A stretch of DNA of 64,000 bases from Xanthobacter aminoxidans (GTDB lineage: Bacteria; Pseudomonadota; Alphaproteobacteria; Rhizobiales; Xanthobacteraceae): the NCBI RefSeq assembly GCF_023571765.1, contig NZ_JAMJXC010000001.1:186001-250000 (forward strand), in the 5' to 3' direction. Within the stretch, counting starts at the first letter, position 1, and the number at the start of each line of letters is the position of its first letter. The notes below the pieces were generated by a model. It was not told the origin of the DNA, made no database searches, and worked only from the letters and a program-made list of their open reading frames with translations. Position numbers and translations under genes: made by a program. Below are positions 1 through 8,203 of the stretch, piece by piece.

Positions 1-370
1 CGTTGGACACCTCGCTCGCCAGCGACCCCAGCGGACAGCCGGTGGTGCCGCCCGCCGCATTGATCGCCAGCAGCGCGTCGCGCCAGCGCCTGAGGGCGTA
101 AAGGGAATCGAGCGTGCCGAGGTGCGGATCCTGGGCGGCAAGCACGCGCTCCGTCTGGAAGCGGATCACCTCCAGCACCAGCGCATTCTTGTCGGAGAAG
201 TAATGGTAGAGCTGTGACTTGCTGAACCCGCCCGCCTCCATCACGTCGTCGAGGCTGGTGCGCTCGGCGCCGTGGGCGTGGATGAGGTCCGCCGCCGTCT
301 CGATGATGCGGGCGCGGGTGGCGGCACCACGGCGGGTGAGAGCAGGTGGGGGAGTCGGCGTCTTCGACAT
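1..370 (-). CDS. TetR/AcrR-family transcriptional regulator (partial, C-terminus beyond window)
   Basis: The gene enters the window from its start at 370 and runs off the left edge after about 123 residues. The N-terminal part is a typical TetR helix-turn-helix: RARIIETAADLIHAHGAERT, then SLDDVMEAGGFSKSQLYHYF, then a ligand domain beginning SDKNALVLEVI. It is divergent from a redoxin gene starting at 455. The 84-bp gap holds two matched palindromes, so autoregulation plus control of the redoxin is the simplest reading. The ligand is unknown; the redoxin partner suggests an oxidant or electrophile. Family assignment is secure; target genes are inferred. Confidence 0.85.
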   Translation of the reverse strand, partial: MSKTPTPPPALTRRGAATRARIIETAADLIHAHGAERTSLDDVMEAGGFSKSQLYHYFSDKNALVLEVIRFQTERVLAAQDPHLGTLDSLYALRRWRDALLAINAAGGTTGCPLGSLASEVSN

Positions 371-389
371 GGGGCAAGCCTAACCGAAC

Positions 390-438
390 TGGACTTGACA
401 GTCCAATTCCGCTCTGACGGCTTGGACCGACAAGTCCA
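390..438. promoter_or_regulatory. Paired TetR-type operators TGGAC-N6-GTCCA
   Basis: Two 16-bp inverted repeats with identical arms (TGGAC ... GTCCA) lie at 390-405 and 423-438, 33 bp centre to centre, about three helical turns. The first spans a TTGACA hexamer at 395-400. They sit between the divergent TetR and redoxin starts. A redoxin ribosome site (AAGGAG) follows at 443-448. Binding by the adjacent TetR is inferred from position and symmetry. Confidence 0.7.
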
Positions 439-454
439 GTTCAAGGAGCTGTCC

Positions 455-931
455 ATGTCGCGTTTGCAGAATGGCGAGACGTTTCCCGCCCTTACCGTCC
501 CCGCCGTTGGTGGCGGCACCATTGCGCTGCCGGGAGCTCTCGCCGGCTCCTATGGCGTGGTGCTGGTCTATCGCGGGGCCTGGTGCCCCTATTGCCAGGC
601 CCAGCTCGCCAACTTCCAGCGCGCCGCCGAAAAGCTCGCCGCAACGGGGATCAAGGTGGTGGCCTTCTCGGTGGACGACGAGCCGACCAGCGCCGGCACC
701 ATCGCCCGGCACAAGCTGTCCTTCCCCGTCGGCCACAGCGCCGATGCGGATGCGGTCGCCGAAACGCTCGGGGCCTACACCAATGCGGAGCCCCATTATT
801 TGCAGACCACCGGCTTCCTGCTCGACCCGGAAGGCAGGGTGCTGAACGCCGTCTATTCCAGCGGCCCCATCGGCCGGCTGGTGGCTGAGGACGTGATCGG
901 CATGGTCGCCTACCTCAAGTCCAAAGGCTGA
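455..931 (+). CDS. Redoxin / AhpC-TSA family thiol peroxidase-like protein
   Basis: 158-residue cytoplasmic thioredoxin-fold protein. The active-site segment is RGAWCPYCQAQL (CPYC, a CXXC peroxiredoxin/thioredoxin-like redox pair), followed by the typical GIKVVAFSVDDE and TTGFLLDPEGRVL strands. The frame is open upstream into the tetR gene, but the start at 455 is chosen because AAGGAG lies 5-10 bases before it and because both operators then fall upstream of the coding region. It probably reduces peroxides or other electrophiles using thiols. It is the apparent target of the divergent TetR regulator. Confidence 0.85.
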   Translation: MSRLQNGETFPALTVPAVGGGTIALPGALAGSYGVVLVYRGAWCPYCQAQLANFQRAAEKLAATGIKVVAFSVDDEPTSAGTIARHKLSFPVGHSADADAVAETLGAYTNAEPHYLQTTGFLLDPEGRVLNAVYSSGPIGRLVAEDVIGMVAYLKSKG

Positions 932-952
932 GGTGCCGCCGCCCGCGCCGCA

Positions 953-2668
953 TCAGGCGCGGGCAAGCCCCGCCGCGATCTTCTCGGCGATCATCAGCGC
1001 GGGAATGTTGGTGTTGGCGGTGGGCAGGCGCGGCATGGCGGAGGCGTCCGCCACATAGAGGTTCTCGCTGCCGATGACCCGGCCGGAAGGATCGAGCACG
1101 GCCTGCGGGTCGTCTGGCGCGCCGAGGCGGCAGGTGCCGCTGGCGTGCCAGACGCCGAAGGTGCTCGATCGCACGAAGGCCTCCAGCCGCCCATCGTCCG
1201 CGACGATCTCCGCCAGCGAGATGCCGCCGGACATGAAGCGCTTCAGCGCCATCTGGCGCAGCGCCGCCGGCACGTCGAGCAGCGCGCCCAGCGCCTCGGC
1301 GAGAAGCGCGTTGGTGCGGGTCACGCGGCTGAGGCGTTTCACGAAGGGCGAGAAGGCGGCGGGGAAGACATCCCCCGCATCCGGGTTCAGCGCCTCGCAG
1401 ACGAGGAGGGAGAAGAGGGTGCGCACGCCCGCCTTCATCCGCGCGAGGTCGCTGGGGTCGTCGAGCAGGTTGAGGTCGGCTTCCGGATAGGTGCGCGGAT
1501 CGCCCGAGACAAGACGCACCGACCCGCTGGACTTCGGCCGGTTGCACCACAGGAAATAGAGCCCCAGCCGCCGGCCGAGCCCGTGCCAGCCCGCCCGCGC
1601 CGAGGCGGTGGCGTAGAGGTCCGAGACTTCGCCCCCGTCCACGCCGGAGGAGAATCGCAGGGCGGCGAAGCTGGCCCGGCGATAGGTCATGGGCAGGCGC
1701 AGCCGCTCCGGCAGATACTGGCAGAAGGTGAGGGTGGGATGGTCGCGCAGGTTCCGCCCCACAGCGGGCCGGTGGATGACTACGGGCAGGCCGAGGGCCG
1801 CCAGCGCCACCCCGTCGCCGATGCCGGCGCGCATGAGGATGGCTGGCGTCTGCAACGCCCCCGCCGTCACCACCACCCGGCCGGCGGCGACTTCCATCAC
1901 CGCGCCGTCCCGCTCCACCTCAACGCCCGCGGCACGGACACCGTCCATCCTGAGGCGCAGCACCTGCGTGCGCGGCCAGAGGGCGAGATTCGGCCGGGCG
2001 CGGGTGGCGGCGTCGAGATAGCCGATGGCGGCGGAGACACGGCGGTCGTTCTCATTGTTGAAGGCCGGCGGGAAGACGCCGTCCTCGAACTCCCCGTTCT
2101 GGTCCAGCCGGCGCGGCAGGCCGCTCGCCGCAAACGCCGCGGTCGCGGCCTCGGCAAAGGGCGGCCAGCCGGGCGGCAGGATGCGGCGGATGGGGATGGG
2201 GCCGTCCCTGCCATGCAGCGGCCCGCCGCAATCGAGATCGCGCTCCAGCTTGATGAAGAAGGGCAGGACGTCGTCCCAGCCCCAGCCGGCGGCGCCGAGG
2301 GCGGCCCATTCGTCATAGTCGCGCGGCAGGCCGCGATTGGCGGACTGAACATTGATGCTGGAGCCGCCGCCCATGACGCGGCCCTGCTCATAGGCGCGCG
2401 TGCCCCGCGCCCCGTCCGGCCGGCGGGCGGTGAAGGCGGAGAGGCCGGGCCAGACGAAGCGGTCGCCGTGGAACAGGCCCATGGGATAGCTATCGGCGAT
2501 AGCGTCGGGCACGGCGCCGGGGGGCGTGTCCTCGCCCGCCTCGATCAGCAGGACGCTGTGGGCGGGATCCGCCGAGAGCCGGTTCGCCATGACGCAGCCG
2601 GCGGAGCCGCCGCCCACGATCAACGTGTCGAAGAAGGGCATGTCGGGAATGGGGGCGCGGGCAGGCAT
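953..2668 (-). CDS. hmfH: HMF/furfural oxidase, GMC flavoprotein (HmfH-like)
   Basis: 571-residue GMC oxidoreductase. It has an N-terminal FAD site VGGGSAG (18-24), the GMC signature GRVMGGGSSINV (97-108), AGALQTPAIL, and a C-terminal VWHASGT with catalytic His508 and TANTN with Asn552. Extended segments (RGLPRDYDEW, GPIPI, DQN, FPPAF, PTANTN) closely resemble characterised HMF oxidase/HmfH proteins. It would oxidise HMF, furfural and furan alcohols or aldehydes toward FDCA or furoate, making H2O2 or reducing another acceptor. The start overlaps the ALDH stop by one base (TGATG), implying translational coupling. It is last in the leftward hmf operon. An alternative start is Met10. The assignment is strengthened by the whole neighbourhood. 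Confidence 0.85.
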   Translation of the reverse strand: MPARAPIPDMPFFDTLIVGGGSAGCVMANRLSADPAHSVLLIEAGEDTPPGAVPDAIADSYPMGLFHGDRFVWPGLSAFTARRPDGARGTRAYEQGRVMGGGSSINVQSANRGLPRDYDEWAALGAAGWGWDDVLPFFIKLERDLDCGGPLHGRDGPIPIRRILPPGWPPFAEAATAAFAASGLPRRLDQNGEFEDGVFPPAFNNENDRRVSAAIGYLDAATRARPNLALWPRTQVLRLRMDGVRAAGVEVERDGAVMEVAAGRVVVTAGALQTPAILMRAGIGDGVALAALGLPVVIHRPAVGRNLRDHPTLTFCQYLPERLRLPMTYRRASFAALRFSSGVDGGEVSDLYATASARAGWHGLGRRLGLYFLWCNRPKSSGSVRLVSGDPRTYPEADLNLLDDPSDLARMKAGVRTLFSLLVCEALNPDAGDVFPAAFSPFVKRLSRVTRTNALLAEALGALLDVPAALRQMALKRFMSGGISLAEIVADDGRLEAFVRSSTFGVWHASGTCRLGAPDDPQAVLDPSGRVIGSENLYVADASAMPRLPTANTNIPALMIAEKIAAGLARA

Positions 2669-4131
2669 CAGACCACCCCGGCCTCCTGATAGATGTGCTT
2701 GATCTCCATGAAGTCGATCAGCGCATCATAGCCATGCAGCCGGCCGAGGCCGCTCCGGCGATAGCCGCCGGTCTCGGCTTCCGCGAACAACTTGTTGTGG
2801 TCGTTGATCCACACCGTGCCGTTGCGCAGCGCCCGCGCCACCCGCATGGCCCGCGCGCCGTCGCGGGTCCATACGCTGGCGGAGAGGCCGTAGTCCGTGT
2901 GGTTGGCGCGCCTCACGGCGTCCCTTTCGTCGGAGAAGCGCTCGATCACCACGAGGGGGCCGAAAATCTCCTCCTGCACGAAGAAGGCGCCGGTGTCGGC
3001 GTGGGCCAGCAGCGTGGGGGAGAGGAAGCAGCCTGTCTCCAGCGCGCCGCCCGGCCGGCCGCCGGCGAGCACCACCTCATCGGCAATCGCCATGGCTTCC
3101 TCGGTCTTGCGCTCCACCTGCGCGCGGGAGGCTTCATCAATGAGCGGACCCATCTGGCTGCCCTCGGCCGCGCCGGGGGCGATCTTCAGGCTGGCGAGGG
3201 CACCCTTCAGCGCCGCCTTCATGGCCTCATAGCGGCTCTCGTGGACAAGGATGCGCCGGGCCGCCGTGCATTGCTGGCCGGCGATGATGGTGGCCGCCGC
3301 CGCGAGCTTCGGCGCCACGGCCTCCACGTCCGCATCCTCGAACACGAGGCAGCAGGACTTGCCACCCAGCTCCAGCGACAGCTTCTTCATGGTGGGCGCA
3401 GCATCGGCCATGATGCGCGCGCCGGTGGCGTTGGAGCCGGTGAAGGAGATGACATCCACCTCCGGCGAGGACACCAGCGTGCGCGCCACGTCGTGCCCCG
3501 TCTCGGTGACGAGGTTGAGGACGCCGCGCGGCAGGCCCTCCACCTCGGCCAGTGTGCGCAGGATCTCGGCGGTGACGAGGGCGGTCTGGGCGGCGGGCTT
3601 CACCACCGCCGTGCAGCCCGCGGCGAGCGCAGGCGTCAGCGCGCGGATGAGCAGCACCGCCGGCGCGTTCCACGGGATGATGAGGCCGGCGACGCCGGCA
3701 GGTTCCTTCAGCAGGGTGGAAAAAGCGCCCGGCTCCACCTCGAACACATGGCCGGGGATGTAGCGCGTGATGCCTGCATAATAGCGGATCTCCGAGATGG
3801 AGCCGGCGATCTCGCCACGCGACTGGGCCAGCGGCTTGCCGTTCTCGGCAGTGAGCAGGCGGGCGAGGGCGTCCGCCCTTTTCTCCATGGCATCCGCCCA
3901 GCGCAGCATCACCATCTGCCGCAGGCGCGGGGCCTGCGACCACTCGGGCCGCTCGAAAGCGCGCCGTGCAGCGGCAATCGCCGCTTCGGCGTCCGCCGCC
4001 CCGCTCGCCGTGAAATGGCCGAGCACGGCGCCGGTGGCGGGATCGAGGCTCGGCGCGGTCTCACCGGAGAGCGCGCCTTGCCAGATGCCGTCGATGAGAT
4101 TCTGGGCCGCGAGCGGAGCGATGGCGTTCAT
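2668..4131 (-). CDS. NAD(P)-dependent aldehyde dehydrogenase (probable furfural/HMF aldehyde dehydrogenase)
   Basis: 487-residue ALDH superfamily enzyme with all catalytic residues: Asn155 in IIPWNAP, Glu254 in LELGGKS, Cys288 in AGQQCTA. TGSNATG binds the cofactor and EEIFGPL closes the core. It would oxidise furfural or 5-hydroxymethylfurfural to the acid alongside HmfH, or a product aldehyde of the neighbouring ThDP enzyme. It lies 35 bp downstream of the ThDP gene and is fused translationally to hmfH by a one-base overlap. Family certain; the furan substrate is inferred from context. Confidence 0.85.
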   Translation of the reverse strand: MNAIAPLAAQNLIDGIWQGALSGETAPSLDPATGAVLGHFTASGAADAEAAIAAARRAFERPEWSQAPRLRQMVMLRWADAMEKRADALARLLTAENGKPLAQSRGEIAGSISEIRYYAGITRYIPGHVFEVEPGAFSTLLKEPAGVAGLIIPWNAPAVLLIRALTPALAAGCTAVVKPAAQTALVTAEILRTLAEVEGLPRGVLNLVTETGHDVARTLVSSPEVDVISFTGSNATGARIMADAAPTMKKLSLELGGKSCCLVFEDADVEAVAPKLAAAATIIAGQQCTAARRILVHESRYEAMKAALKGALASLKIAPGAAEGSQMGPLIDEASRAQVERKTEEAMAIADEVVLAGGRPGGALETGCFLSPTLLAHADTGAFFVQEEIFGPLVVIERFSDERDAVRRANHTDYGLSASVWTRDGARAMRVARALRNGTVWINDHNKLFAEAETGGYRRSGLGRLHGYDALIDFMEIKHIYQEAGVV

Positions 4132-4166
4132 GGATCCTCCCGGCCGTTCACGACGGCCCTTATTGG

Positions 4167-5885
4167 TCAGCCGTGACCGGCCTTGAGTGCGGCCTCGCGC
4201 AGCGCGGTCAGCGTGGTCGAGGGGGTGATGGCCTCGGGGTCGATGACGAGTTCAAGGAGCGCCGGCTTCTTCTGCTCGACTGAGAAGGCGCGGGCGCGGG
4301 CGAAGGCGTCGGCGAAGGCCGCCGTCTCCTCCACCTTCTCGCCGAACGCGCCATAGGCGCGGGCGAGCGCCGGGAAGTCCGGGTTCTCCAGCGTCGTGGC
4401 GAAGACACGGCCGGGATATTCGCGCTCCTGATGGGCGCGGATGGAGCCGTACATGTTGTTGTTGACCACCAGCACCACCACGCCGGCCTTGTACTGGCAG
4501 GCGGTGGCGAGCTCCTGCCCGCTCATGAGGAAGCAGCCGTCGCCGGCGAAGCAGATCACCTCCCGGTCGGGGTGGTGGAGCTTGGCCGAGATGGCCGCCG
4601 GCAGGCCGTAGCCCATGGCGCCGGAGGTGGGCGCGAGCTGGGTGCGGAAGCCGCCGTAGCGGTGGAACTTGTGCACCCAGATGGCGTAGTTCCCGGCGCC
4701 GTTGGCGAGGATGGCGTCCTTCGGCAGCACGTCGCGCAGATGCATCATCACCGCGCCGAGATCGAGCCGGCCGGGCATCGGGCCGGGGGTCTGGTCGGCC
4801 TCGTAGGCGGCCCGCGCGGCCTTCACCTCATCGCTCCACGGCGTGCGGGTGCGCCAGCCGGTGGGGCCCTTGGGCTTCAGCGCCGCAGCGGCGGCGGCGA
4901 ACTCCGGCATTCCGGCATTGATGGGCAGGTCGGCCTGATAGACCCGGCCCAGTTCGTTCGGGTCCGCATGGACATGGACGAAGCGCTGCGCCGGGCGCGG
5001 CACGTCGAACATGGTGTAGCCGTTGGTGGTCGTCTCGCCGAGGCGGCCACCGACCGCGATGATGAGATCGGCGTTGCGGATGCGGGCGACGAGCTTCGGG
5101 CTCGGGCCGAGGCCGGCATGGCCGATGTAGTTGGGGTGGTTGTTGTCGAGGATGTCCTGACGGCGGAAGCCCGCCGCCACCGGCAGATCGAATGCCTCCA
5201 CGAAATGCGCGAAGTCGCGGCAGGCGGCCTTGGTCCAGCCGCCGCCCCCCACCAGCACGAGGGGCCGCGCGCTCTCGCCGATCATGGCGGCGAGCCGCGC
5301 CATGTCCTGCGCCCCCGGATGGGCGGCGACGCGGCGATAGGCCTGCGCATCCCCCGTCTCGCATTCATCGGAAAGCACGTCCTCGGGCAGGGCCACCACC
5401 ACCGGGCCGGGGCGGCCGGAGGTCGCGACGTGGAAGGCGCGGGAGATGAGTTCCGGGATGCGCTCGGGGCGGTCGATCTCCACCACCCATTTCGCCATGC
5501 CGCCGAACATGGCGGGGTAGTCCACCTCCTGCCATGCCTCGCGCTGGCGCATGTGCGAGCCCACCTGCCCGATGAACAGGATCATCGGGGTGGAATCCTG
5601 CGAGGCGGTGTGGACGCCGATGGCCGCATGGCTGGCGCCGGGGCCGCGGGTGACGAAGCAGATGCCGGGCTTCGCGGTGAGCTTGCCATAGGCCTCTGCC
5701 ATGTTGGCGGCGCCGGCCTCGTGGCGGGTGACGATGGTCTCGATGGCCCGGTCCGCTCCAGCGAGGGCGTCGATGGCGGCGAGGAAGCTCTCGCCGGGCA
5801 CGCAGAAGACGCGTTCGACGCCGTGGATCTTCAGCGCCTCCACCAGGATTTCGCCGCCGGAGCGCAAGGTCTTCGTATTCGCCAT
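4167..5885 (-). CDS. Thiamine-diphosphate-dependent enzyme (acetolactate synthase / 2-oxoacid decarboxylase superfamily)
   Basis: 572 residues in the three-domain ThDP layout: Pyr domain with catalytic Glu56 in RHEAGAA and GPGASHA, a central nucleotide-binding-like domain (LVGGGGWTKA), and a PP domain with GDGCF ... NNNMYG metal/ThDP motif. WQEVDYPAMF resembles acetohydroxyacid synthase, so the exact reaction cannot be read off; benzoylformate decarboxylase-like or carboligase activity are both possible. The start at 5885 is preferred over an in-frame ATG 17 codons upstream. It sits inside the furan operon between MFS and ALDH genes. I do not know it as an hmf gene. Confidence 0.8.
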   Translation of the reverse strand: MANTKTLRSGGEILVEALKIHGVERVFCVPGESFLAAIDALAGADRAIETIVTRHEAGAANMAEAYGKLTAKPGICFVTRGPGASHAAIGVHTASQDSTPMILFIGQVGSHMRQREAWQEVDYPAMFGGMAKWVVEIDRPERIPELISRAFHVATSGRPGPVVVALPEDVLSDECETGDAQAYRRVAAHPGAQDMARLAAMIGESARPLVLVGGGGWTKAACRDFAHFVEAFDLPVAAGFRRQDILDNNHPNYIGHAGLGPSPKLVARIRNADLIIAVGGRLGETTTNGYTMFDVPRPAQRFVHVHADPNELGRVYQADLPINAGMPEFAAAAAALKPKGPTGWRTRTPWSDEVKAARAAYEADQTPGPMPGRLDLGAVMMHLRDVLPKDAILANGAGNYAIWVHKFHRYGGFRTQLAPTSGAMGYGLPAAISAKLHHPDREVICFAGDGCFLMSGQELATACQYKAGVVVLVVNNNMYGSIRAHQEREYPGRVFATTLENPDFPALARAYGAFGEKVEETAAFADAFARARAFSVEQKKPALLELVIDPEAITPSTTLTALREAALKAGHG

Positions 5886-5975
5886 GGTTCTGCCCGTGTG
5901 TGGTCTTGCCCGGTCCTGCCGGGGCGCGAGAGCCACGCCTTGCGGCGCGACTCTCCGGTTCGTGGGGCGTCCAGC

Positions 5976-7313
5976 CTACCGGAAATTGCCCTTCGTTTCC
6001 GGGATGATGAGCGTGCCGATGAGGTAGAGCACGAACACGCCGCCGGCGAACAAGGAGAGCGACAGGGGCAGGTCCGCGGGCGTGGGGCTCGCCAGCGAGA
6101 CGAAGGTGGGCATCATGCCGCCGATGGCGAAGCCGATGTTCCACGACAGGCCCGTTCCCGAGGCACGCATGGCGGTGGGGAAGCGCTCGTTGAGGAAGAT
6201 CAGCACCGGCGCGTAGCCCGCATTGCCCATGAAGGCGATGCCCAGCGCATAGAGCACGATGGTGGACATGTCCGTCGCCTTCGCCATGCCGAGGTAGAAG
6301 GTCGGCAGGAGGATGATGGCGGCGATGCCCACCAGCAGGAAGGTCTTCTTCCGGCCGATCACGTCGCTGAGCGCGCCCACCAGCACCGCCGAGATGAGGG
6401 CGGAGACCGAGCAGGCCATCAGGATGTAGGAGGAGGTCTGGTTCGGCAGCTTGTTGATGAGCTTCAGGAAGGTCGGCATGTAGCCGGAGGTGAGGTAATA
6501 GCCAGCGCCGCCGCCGATGGTGATGAGCAGGTTCACCAGCAGCACGTTGCGATAGCCGCTCGCGAACAGGGCCTTGAGCGGCGTCTGGCTTGCGGCGCCC
6601 GCGGCCTTCTTCGCCGCCTTCTGCTTCTGCATCTCCTTCCAGTAGGGCGATTCCTCAAGGTTCCGGAAGATGAACCAGCCGAGGAAGGAGGAGAGCAGGC
6701 CGGAGAAGAACATCACCCGCCAGCCGGTCTCCGCGAAGGCATCGCCCGGGAACAGAGTGGAGGTGATGAGGAAGACGATGGAGGCGAGCAGCGCACCGAT
6801 GCCCGCGCCGCCGCCGCCCACGAGGCCGGACATCAGGCCGCGCCAGTTGGGCGGCACCGATTCCGTGCCGATGGTGTGGGTGGAGGCCACCACGCCGCCC
6901 ACGAACACGCCCTGCACGAGGCGCAGCAGCAGGAAGATGACGGGAGCGATGGCACCCACCTGATGGATGGTGGGCAGCAGGCCGAAGGCGGCGGTGGACA
7001 GGCCGACGCCGGTGATGGCCACCAGCATGGCGCCCTTGCGGCCGTGCACGTCGGCATAGTGGCCGAACAGGGCCGAGCCGATGGGCCGCATCAGCAGCGT
7101 CACCGCGAACGAGGCATAGACCGCCGCCAGCGACCATGTGGGATGGGTGGAGGGGAAGAACAACTGCCCCACCACCGGCGCCACATAGAGCAGGATGAAC
7201 AGGTCGAACAAATCGAGCGACCAGCCGAGCACGGATGCGATGATCGCGCTGTTGCGCTGGCGGCTCCCCACCGCCATGGCGGCAGGGGCGACGGGTATAT
7301 CTTGAGCGGACAT
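5976..7313 (-). CDS. MFS transporter, aromatic/furan carboxylate uptake candidate
   Basis: 445 residues with about twelve hydrophobic helices. The MFS loop 2-3 motif is GHYADVHGRKGA and a related loop 8-9 motif is GALSDVIGRKKT. The long cytoplasmic loop MQKQKAAKKAAG separates the two halves. Proteins of this metabolite:H+ symporter type carry small organic acids. In Cupriavidus an MFS carrier (HmfT) accompanies hmfABCDE, so furoate, FDCA or HMF uptake is the likely role. The start at 7313 follows GGGAGGAAACAACA. It lies 41 bp after hmfE and 90 bp before the ThDP gene. Confidence 0.8.
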   Translation of the reverse strand: MSAQDIPVAPAAMAVGSRQRNSAIIASVLGWSLDLFDLFILLYVAPVVGQLFFPSTHPTWSLAAVYASFAVTLLMRPIGSALFGHYADVHGRKGAMLVAITGVGLSTAAFGLLPTIHQVGAIAPVIFLLLRLVQGVFVGGVVASTHTIGTESVPPNWRGLMSGLVGGGGAGIGALLASIVFLITSTLFPGDAFAETGWRVMFFSGLLSSFLGWFIFRNLEESPYWKEMQKQKAAKKAAGAASQTPLKALFASGYRNVLLVNLLITIGGGAGYYLTSGYMPTFLKLINKLPNQTSSYILMACSVSALISAVLVGALSDVIGRKKTFLLVGIAAIILLPTFYLGMAKATDMSTIVLYALGIAFMGNAGYAPVLIFLNERFPTAMRASGTGLSWNIGFAIGGMMPTFVSLASPTPADLPLSLSLFAGGVFVLYLIGTLIIPETKGNFR

Positions 7314-7354
7314 TGTTGTTTCCTCCCGGCCCCTGAAGGGCATGTTTTGTGTGT

Positions 7355-8161
7355 TCAGCAGCCCTTGAACTCGGGCTTGCGCTTCTCGTGGAAGGCCTCG
7401 ACGCCCTCCTTGAAGTCGTGGGATTGCCTGAGGCGGCTGTAGCAATGGCCTTCCAGCTCGATGGCGATGGAGAGCGGGGAATCCTCGGTGTCGTTGAGCA
7501 GCTTCTTCGCCGTGCGCTGGGCCATGGGCGAGAAGGCGACGAGTTCGTCGACCAGGGCGTCGGTGGCCTTCTCCAGGTCCGCGTCGGCCACCTTCTCGGT
7601 GGCGATGCCCCAGTCGAGGGCCTGCTGCGCGCTGATGCGCTTGGAGCGCATCACGATGTCCTTGGTGCGGGTGATGCCCACCATCATCTGCAGGCGCGCC
7701 GAGCCGCCGGAGCCGGGGATCTGGCCGAGCTTCTGCTCGGGCAGGGCATATTGGGTGGTGTCGGTCACGATGCGGAAATCGCAGGCGAGCGACAGTTCGA
7801 AGCCCACCCCGAAGCAGAACCCCCGGTTGGCGGCGATGACCGGCTTCGAGGCGCGGAAGGGCGCGGCGATGTTCCAGGCGAGCTTGGAGACGGTCTCCGG
7901 CGAGGCCTCCATGAAGCCCTTGATGTTGCCGCCGGAGGAGAAGTGCTCACCCACCGCGCGCACCACGATGACGCGCACGCGCTCGTCCTCGTCCAGCGTC
8001 TCGAACACGAGGCGCAGCTGGTCGCGCTGGGGCATGGAGACGATGTTGAAGGGCGGGCGGTTCAGGACGATGTCGGCGCGCTGTTTGGCTTCGTCGATCT
8101 CGACGCCGAACCCGTCCAGCTTGGCGAGGCGGGGGTCGGCGAAGGTGTAGGCTACGGCCAT
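7355..8161 (-). CDS. hmfE: Enoyl-CoA hydratase/isomerase-family protein, 2-oxoglutaryl-CoA hydrolase HmfE
   Basis: 268-residue crotonase-fold enzyme. The oxyanion-hole loop is FSSGGNIKGF (75-83). Both acidic residues of hydratases are kept: Glu122 in VGFELSLACD and Glu142 in LPEQKLGQIPGSGG. In the furan pathway the crotonase-like HmfE is assigned to processing of the ring-opened CoA ester to 2-oxoglutarate. Its order directly after hmfD (42-bp gap) matches hmfABCDE. Without the context it would only be called an enoyl-CoA hydratase homologue, so the specific reaction is by neighbourhood. Confidence 0.82.
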   Translation of the reverse strand: MAVAYTFADPRLAKLDGFGVEIDEAKQRADIVLNRPPFNIVSMPQRDQLRLVFETLDEDERVRVIVVRAVGEHFSSGGNIKGFMEASPETVSKLAWNIAAPFRASKPVIAANRGFCFGVGFELSLACDFRIVTDTTQYALPEQKLGQIPGSGGSARLQMMVGITRTKDIVMRSKRISAQQALDWGIATEKVADADLEKATDALVDELVAFSPMAQRTAKKLLNDTEDSPLSIAIELEGHCYSRLRQSHDFKEGVEAFHEKRKPEFKGC

Positions 8162-8203
8162 CTTGGATTTCCTTCTGGATGAACGTGAATTGGCAAGAAG
8201 AGA

